From: Flavobacteriaceae bacterium | Lineage (GTDB): Bacteria > Bacteroidota > Bacteroidia > Flavobacteriales > Flavobacteriaceae | NCBI GenBank assembly: GCA_013373385.1 | Contig: JABXHX010000067.1 | Location: 1 to 64,000, forward strand | Length of the DNA stretch: 64,000 nucleotides | Reading direction: 5' to 3' | Shown here: one piece after another, positions 59,123-64,000 of the stretch | Layout: every line of letters starts with the position of its first letter | Position numbering within the stretch: position 1 is the stretch's first letter | Program-made: the position numbers and the translations under genes | Notes under the pieces: model-generated | What the model was told of the DNA's origin: nothing | The model's database searches: none | What the model saw: only the letters and a program-made list of their open reading frames with translations

Positions 59123-61792
59123 ATGAAAAATTTTAAAAATTTATTACTAGTAGCACTGTTTTTTGCAACAGCTACTGTTTTAGGACAAACCAAACTAACT
59201 GGTAAGGTGGTTGATGAAACAAACCAACCATTACCTAGCGCAAGTGTTGTTTTAAAAGGAACAACCAACGGTACTTCTACCGATTTTGACGGGAACTTTA
59301 CATTAACTGTAAATGCTAATTCTGGAGTTCTTGTTTTCTCTTTTGTAGGGTATCAAACAAAACAAGTTGCTTTTTCTACAGCAAAAACTAACCTAGGTAC
59401 AATTCAATTAACTGAAGATGCAAACACATTAGATGAAGTTGTAATTCAAGGTGTAATTGATGTTGCAAAAGACAGAGAAACTCCAGTAGCGGTTTCAACA
59501 ATTAAATTTGCAGAAATCGAAGAAAAATTAGGATCTCAAGAATTTCCAGAAATTTTAAGATCTACTCCATCTGTTTATGCCACTAAGTCTGGTGGTGGTT
59601 TTGGAGACGCTAGAATAAACATTAGAGGTTTTAACCAAGAAAATGTAGCTGTATTAATTAATGGTGTACCTGTTAATGACATGGAGAATGGTAGAGTGTA
59701 TTGGTCTAACTGGGCTGGTTTATCTGACGTTACTTCTGCAATGCAAGTACAAAGAGGGTTAGGTTCTTCTAAATTAGCTATTTCTTCTGTTGGAGGTACA
59801 ATCAACGTTATTACAAAAACTTCTAAACAAAAAGAAGGAGCAAATATTACTGCTAGTTTTGGTAATGATGCTTATATGAAATATGTAGGTTCTTATTCTA
59901 CAGGAAAACTAGACAATGGTTTATCTGCCTCTTTCTTGTTTAGTAGAACTCAAGGAGATGGTTATGTAGATGGTACTAAGTTTTTAGGTCATAACTACTT
60001 TATTGGAGTTGGATATGAAATTAATGATGCACACTCTGTAGAGTTTACTTTTACAGGTGCGCCACAATGGCACCACCAAAGAAGTTATGCTGAAAAATTA
60101 TCATTATATCAAAAATTTGGTTCACCAAATGAACCAAGTAGAAAATTTAACCCAGCTTGGGGTTACTATAAAGGTGAAGAATTTTCTTTTAGAAGAAATT
60201 TCTATCACAAACCAGTAATGTCTGTTAACTACGACTGGAAAATTTCTGATAACTCTAACTTGTCTACAGTTGTTTATGCTTCATGGGGACGTGGAGGTGG
60301 TTCAGGGCCAATTGGAGATGTTAACAACATTAGAGATTTTGACTTTAGATTAAGAGATGCTCAAGGTAGAGTTCGTTTCGATGATATTGCAAAATGGAAT
60401 TCAGGAGCATCTGGACATGGCTTACCTACTGGTGACAGAACAGGAAGCACAGTAAACGACAGAAGAAACGGTTTAACTCGTAGAGCTTCAATGAACTCTC
60501 ATAACTGGTATGGGGTTATTGCTAACTACCACAACGATGTAAACGAAAACTGGAGTTGGGATGCTGGTATCGATGTAAGAACGTATCAAGGAATACACTA
60601 CAGAGTAGTTTCTAACTTATTAGGCGCTACAGGATATACCGATGATAGAGATAAAAATAACCCTAACAGAAGTATCACTAAATTTGTTGATCCTTCTCCA
60701 AGTTTTAACCCTTGGGTAAATATCACAAACCAACAAAAAATAGAATACTACAATGATGGTAACGTACGTTGGTTAGGTGCTTTTGGACAAGTAGAGTATA
60801 AAACTGAAAAATTATCTGCTTTTGCACAAGGAGGTATTTCTCAACAAGGATTCCAACGAGTAGATTATTTCAACTTATTAGTAGGAAATCAAAAATCTAA
60901 CTTTGAAAATCTTTTAGGAGGTAACATTAAAGGTGGAATGAACTACAACATTAATGATGCTCATAACGTGTTTGGTAATGCAGGTTATTATTCAAAACAA
61001 CCATTTTTCAATGCTGTTTACCCTAATTTTAACAACAATAACATAAATACTGGTTTAACCAACGAAAAAGTTTTAGGTTTAGAATTTGGGTATGGTTTTA
61101 GAAGTGAAAACTACAATGTAAAAGTGAATGCTTTTAGAACTTCTTGGAAAGATAGATTTCAAAGAACAGGTGGTTCTGCACCTGGAAATTTCGTAGATTT
61201 TTCTGGTATTGAACAGGTGCATACTGGTCTTGAGGTTGAGACATATGCTAGATTTGGAAACTTAAGTATAGACGGTATGCTATCTGTTGGTAACTATGTT
61301 TATAAAGGAAATGTTACTGGAACAGAATATGACCAAAACAACAATATTGTTGGAACTTCAGGAACCACTTACTATTTAGATGGTGTAAAAGTAGGTGATG
61401 CTGCACAAACTACTGCTCGTATTGGATTTACATACAGAGCTAACGACAAATTAAAATTTGACATTAGCCAATTCTATGCAACTAACTTATACCCAAGTAT
61501 TTCTGCTTCTTCATTCACAACTCAAGCTGATAATGCTAAAGGTTCTTTAGAATTACCAGGTCATACATTAATGGATGCTGGGGTTTCTTACAAGTTTAAC
61601 TTTGGAGAAAAAGTAAATGCTAGATTTAGATTCAATGTAAACAACTTAATGGATACTAGATATATCTCTGACGGATTTACAAACATCCATGCAACATCTG
61701 GAAGTACTACGTATAAAGGAATAGATGTAAACAACAGAGTTTACTTTGGATATGGTAGAACTTGGAATGCTTCTGTGAAGTTTTCTTTCTAA
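59123..61792 (+). CDS. TonB-dependent receptor with carboxypeptidase-like domain
   Basis: 889 residues with a signal peptide (to LGQ). A CarboxypepD_reg-like domain (LTGKVVDETNQPLPSASVVLKGTTNGTSTDFDGNFTL, ~22-110) is followed by the plug (EEKLGSQEFPEILRSTPSVYATKSGGGFGDARINIRGFNQENVAVLINGVPVNDMENG) and a 22-strand-type barrel ending in NASVKFSF. There is no SusD partner gene next to it, so it resembles metal-complex or small-ligand receptors more than SusC glycan importers. Ligand unknown. Confidence 0.92.
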   Translation: MKNFKNLLLVALFFATATVLGQTKLTGKVVDETNQPLPSASVVLKGTTNGTSTDFDGNFTLTVNANSGVLVFSFVGYQTKQVAFSTAKTNLGTIQLTEDANTLDEVVIQGVIDVAKDRETPVAVSTIKFAEIEEKLGSQEFPEILRSTPSVYATKSGGGFGDARINIRGFNQENVAVLINGVPVNDMENGRVYWSNWAGLSDVTSAMQVQRGLGSSKLAISSVGGTINVITKTSKQKEGANITASFGNDAYMKYVGSYSTGKLDNGLSASFLFSRTQGDGYVDGTKFLGHNYFIGVGYEINDAHSVEFTFTGAPQWHHQRSYAEKLSLYQKFGSPNEPSRKFNPAWGYYKGEEFSFRRNFYHKPVMSVNYDWKISDNSNLSTVVYASWGRGGGSGPIGDVNNIRDFDFRLRDAQGRVRFDDIAKWNSGASGHGLPTGDRTGSTVNDRRNGLTRRASMNSHNWYGVIANYHNDVNENWSWDAGIDVRTYQGIHYRVVSNLLGATGYTDDRDKNNPNRSITKFVDPSPSFNPWVNITNQQKIEYYNDGNVRWLGAFGQVEYKTEKLSAFAQGGISQQGFQRVDYFNLLVGNQKSNFENLLGGNIKGGMNYNINDAHNVFGNAGYYSKQPFFNAVYPNFNNNNINTGLTNEKVLGLEFGYGFRSENYNVKVNAFRTSWKDRFQRTGGSAPGNFVDFSGIEQVHTGLEVETYARFGNLSIDGMLSVGNYVYKGNVTGTEYDQNNNIVGTSGTTYYLDGVKVGDAAQTTARIGFTYRANDKLKFDISQFYATNLYPSISASSFTTQADNAKGSLELPGHTLMDAGVSYKFNFGEKVNARFRFNVNNLMDTRYISDGFTNIHATSGSTTYKGIDVNNRVYFGYGRTWNASVKFSF

Positions 61793-61814
61793 CATAAAAG
61801 ATAAAATATTTTTC

Positions 61815-61845
61815 AAAACCACCTCAATAGAGGTGGTTTTTTTTT
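61815..61845 (+). terminator. Intrinsic terminator
   Basis: Perfect 11-bp stem (61815-61825 with 61830-61840), AATA loop, long T run, directly behind the TonB receptor gene. Confidence 0.93.
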
Positions 61846-61889
61846 GATTAAAATGTGTACTTTTACCGAAACCAAAAACTATTAAAATT

Positions 61890-62321
61890 ATGATGAAAGA
61901 TATACATTCATATTGGGCCTATCTTGTAGTACTTATGTTAATATTTGCAGTAGTAAATGCATTGATGGGAATCTCAAAAAAAAGTGCGTTTACAGACAAA
62001 GATGTTAGAATCGGACTTTTTACCTTAATCGTTTCTCATATTCAATTATTAATTGGATTAGGATGGTATTTTATGAGTCCAGTTTACAAAGCAATGAAAG
62101 CAGATAGCGCTTCAATAATGAGCAATGCAGACACAAGATTATTAGCCGTAGAACACCCTTTAATGATGATCTTAGCCATTGTTTTAATTACCATTGGCTG
62201 GTCTAAACATAAAAAGAAAACAGAAGATACAGCCAAGTTTAAAACATTTGCCATCTTTTACGGTATCGCCCTACTCTTTGTATTAGTAAGAATTCCGTGG
62301 AATCAATGGTTACAATTTTAA
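61890..62321 (+). CDS. Small four-helix membrane protein (often annotated cytochrome B-like)
   Basis: 143 residues with four transmembrane helices: SYWAYLVVLMLIFAVVNALMGI, RIGLFTLIVSHIQLLIGLGWYFM, LAVEHPLMMILAIVLITIGW and TFAIFYGIALLFVLVRIPW. Several helix-borne histidines (His6, the SHIQLL His, the VEHPLMM His) could hold heme, which explains the customary cytochrome B label of this flavobacterial family, but heme binding is not shown by sequence alone. Confidence 0.78.
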   Translation: MMKDIHSYWAYLVVLMLIFAVVNALMGISKKSAFTDKDVRIGLFTLIVSHIQLLIGLGWYFMSPVYKAMKADSASIMSNADTRLLAVEHPLMMILAIVLITIGWSKHKKKTEDTAKFKTFAIFYGIALLFVLVRIPWNQWLQF

Positions 62322-62329
62322 CAAATTTC

Positions 62330-62355
62330 AATCCTAAGTTTCTTAGGATTTTTTT
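62330..62355 (+). terminator. Intrinsic terminator
   Basis: AATCCTAAG / CTTAGGATT stem (62330-62338, 62342-62350) with a 3-nt loop and T5 tail, 9 bp before the PlsC ATG. Confidence 0.8.
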
Positions 62356-62363
62356 AAACAAAA

Positions 62364-63092
62364 ATGAAAATAGTAAGTCACATTTTATCTCCATTATTTG
62401 CAATAACTTTCTTAATGTTGCTCGTTGTTTTCCATCCTTTGCAATGGATTGGGTTACGATTATTTGGGTACAACGGACATAAAAGAGTCATCGATGTTTT
62501 AAATTTTTTATTGGTAAAATCGCTCTTAATTTTAGGGGTAAGAGTACAATTAAAAAATGAACATGAGTTGCCAAAAGACACTACGTTGATTTTTGTTTCT
62601 AATCATCAAAGTACGTTTGACATCCCTCCTTTTGGATATTTCTTTAGAAAGCACCATCCAAAATTTGTCTCTAAAATAGAACTTGGAAAAGGCATACCTA
62701 GTGTTTCATTTAATTTACGACACGGTGGCGCGGCATTAATTAACAGAAAAGATGCAAAACAAGCGTTGAGTACTCTAGGGAAATTTGCCAAGAACATTCA
62801 AAAAAACAAATGGAGTGCTGTTATTTTTCCTGAAGGAACTCGAAGCAGAAACGGGCAACCAAAAAAATTCTCTACAAACGGATTAAAAATCATTACCAAA
62901 TACAATCCAGATGGTTATATCGTTCCCGTTACCATAAACAACTCGTGGAAAGTGTTTAAATACGGAAAATATCCGTTAGGAATTGGAAGTCCTATTACTT
63001 TTACCACACACAAACCTATTAAAATAGATTCATTGCCTTTTGAAGTGCTCATGGAAGCAACAGAAAAGGCTATAACAACCCATATAAACTAA
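62364..63092 (+). CDS. plsC: 1-acyl-sn-glycerol-3-phosphate acyltransferase
   Basis: 242 residues. An N-terminal hydrophobic anchor (HILSPLFAITFLMLLVVF), then the catalytic NHQSTFD (H-x4-D box), FVSKIELGKGIPSVSFNLRHGGAALINRKD and FPEGTRSRNGQPKKF. It makes phosphatidate from lysophosphatidate at the inner membrane. The acyl-ACP desaturase gene follows 3 bp later, which ties the pair to membrane-lipid synthesis. Confidence 0.92.
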   Translation: MKIVSHILSPLFAITFLMLLVVFHPLQWIGLRLFGYNGHKRVIDVLNFLLVKSLLILGVRVQLKNEHELPKDTTLIFVSNHQSTFDIPPFGYFFRKHHPKFVSKIELGKGIPSVSFNLRHGGAALINRKDAKQALSTLGKFAKNIQKNKWSAVIFPEGTRSRNGQPKKFSTNGLKIITKYNPDGYIVPVTINNSWKVFKYGKYPLGIGSPITFTTHKPIKIDSLPFEVLMEATEKAITTHIN

Positions 63093-63095
63093 TTC

Positions 63096-64000
63096 ATGTC
63101 ATTACATAACGTAAGAAAAGAAGTAATGCTTACTTTAGAAAAAAGCATAGATACCTTTGTAGATAGATTTTTAATAACACCTGAAAAAATATGGCAACCA
63201 ACCGATTTTTTGCCAAACTCACAAAAAGATACTTTTATTGATGAAGTCAAAGAAATTCAAGAGCTATCAAAAGAATTAGATGATGACTTTTGGGTAGTTT
63301 TGGTCGGCGACACCATCACAGAAGAAGCCTTGCCAACGTATGAGTCTTGGTTGTTAGATTTAGACGGGGTAACACAGCAACCCGATAACGGTTGGGCAAA
63401 ATGGGTACGCGCTTGGACCGCAGAAGAAAACAGACATGGTGACGTCTTAAACAAATACTTGTACTTATCTGGACGTGTAAATATGCGTGAGGTAGAAATT
63501 ACAACACAACATTTAATTGCAGATGGCTTTGATATTGGTACTGCAACAGACCCCTATAAAAACTTTGTATACACCAGTTTTCAAGAATTAGCCACCTATA
63601 TTTCACACAACAATGTTGCAAAAATAGCGCGTAAAAAAGGACACAAAGCCTTGGCTAAAATGTCTAAAATTATTGCAGGTGATGAAATGCGCCATCACAT
63701 TGCCTATGCTGAATTTGTAAAAGAAATTTTTAAGATAGACCCTAGCGAAATGATGTTGGCTTTTCAACACATGATGAAGCATAAAATTGTGATGCCAGCC
63801 ATGCATTTAAGAGAATCTTTTGAAGCAAAAGGAACCTTATTTGATCAATTTTCTACTGTTGCACAAAGAACAGGAGTATACACTGGTTTTGATTATGTGA
63901 ACATCCTAAAAAAGCTCAACGATTTTTGGGAAATAGATAACATAAATGGGTTAACTCAAGAAGCCGAAAAAGCAAGAGATTGGCTATTAAGACTACCCGA
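63096..64000 (+). CDS. Acyl-ACP (stearoyl-ACP) desaturase, 3' end outside window
   Basis: ATG at 63096; the frame is open to the window end (301 codons seen). Di-iron motifs are visible: the first Glu region, RAWTAEENRHGD and AGDEMRHHIAYAEF (EENRH and DEMRH), as in ferredoxin-dependent soluble acyl-ACP desaturases, which put a cis double bond into saturated acyl-ACP. N-terminus MSLHNVRKEVMLTLEKSIDTFVDRFL fits. About 20-30 residues are probably missing at the C-terminus. Confidence 0.92.
   Translation, partial: MSLHNVRKEVMLTLEKSIDTFVDRFLITPEKIWQPTDFLPNSQKDTFIDEVKEIQELSKELDDDFWVVLVGDTITEEALPTYESWLLDLDGVTQQPDNGWAKWVRAWTAEENRHGDVLNKYLYLSGRVNMREVEITTQHLIADGFDIGTATDPYKNFVYTSFQELATYISHNNVAKIARKKGHKALAKMSKIIAGDEMRHHIAYAEFVKEIFKIDPSEMMLAFQHMMKHKIVMPAMHLRESFEAKGTLFDQFSTVAQRTGVYTGFDYVNILKKLNDFWEIDNINGLTQEAEKARDWLLRLP

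Noticed and set aside
59123-61792. TonB receptor as the outer-membrane importer of the fucose locus
   Set aside because: It is about 46 kb away, has no SusD partner and no copy of the fucose operator upstream.
1-64000. Defence system, prophage, CRISPR array, integron or secondary-metabolite cluster
   Set aside because: No cas, restriction, toxin-antitoxin, integrase, transposase or synthase gene families were recognised, and no regularly spaced repeats were seen.

Overview
The window is AT-rich chromosomal DNA of a member of the Flavobacteriaceae (Bacteroidota), most likely a marine genus of the Polaribacter/Tenacibaculum kind. The reasons are the gene families (DUF6427, DUF6341, DUF6165, DUF4252, THC0290_0291-type outer-membrane protein, TonB receptor with a carboxypeptidase-like domain), promoter -7 boxes of the TAnnTTTG type, weak Shine-Dalgarno sites and several TTG starts. 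Genes are densely packed. No stretch over 300 bases lacks a gene. I saw no tRNA, rRNA, IS element, prophage or CRISPR array.

Layout. 1-2311: end of a tricorn-type protease, a thioredoxin-like protein and a small secreted protein. 2506-12882 (minus strand): a complete non-phosphorylating L-fucose catabolic locus. In transcription order it has an AraC regulator, L-fuconate dehydratase, 2-keto-3-deoxy-L-fuconate dehydrogenase, GH29 alpha-L-fucosidase, 2,4-diketo-3-deoxy-L-fuconate hydrolase, L-fuconolactonase, L-fucose dehydrogenase, FucP permease, a mutarotase and an FMN lactate dehydrogenase. Together they release fucose, import it and turn it into pyruvate and L-lactate, and the lactate into pyruvate. 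Three intergenic copies of an AGC(W)AAAAWAGTATCA element probably tie the locus to its regulator.

12913-32167: housekeeping and envelope genes (rsmG, fatty-acid desaturase, aminotransferase, retropepsin-like protease, TatD, methyltransferase Ogt, a large surface beta-protein, two sister beta-barrels, glyS, ComF, an Ig-like lipoprotein, trans-sulfuration enzyme, DinB, ArsC-like). 32216-39554: DUF3089 lipoprotein, small envelope and cytosolic unknowns, tdk, alr, mscL, a YCII-ECF42-type sigma pair and a MOSC protein. 39670-45983: GH3-like enzyme, M23 peptidase, nadD-gmk-yicC, GT9 and upp. 46090-51232: DUF6427, DUF6341, trmB, an alkyltransferase-like protein, an Fe-S unit (Mrp/ApbC, NifU) and a ferredoxin reductase-ferredoxin pair with a CRP-type palindrome in front. 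51253-55159: tyrosine catabolism (hmgA, hppD) and a tryptophan dioxygenase family gene, with a structured leader and an inserted four-helix-bundle cassette. 55233-64000: DUF3108 protein, M23 lipoprotein, pgi, TonB receptor, small membrane protein, PlsC and a partial acyl-ACP desaturase.

I found no wholly unknown multi-gene system. The most useful new observations are regulatory. They are the shared fucose operator/promoter (two copies superpose over 66 bp), a pair of ECF-type promoters with identical geometry (GTAAC-N16-CGTCT) in front of two small envelope genes, a likely self-promoter of the ECF42 unit, a 19-codon leader ORF plus two-tier hairpin before hmgA, and the inverted repeats that frame the four-helix-bundle gene.
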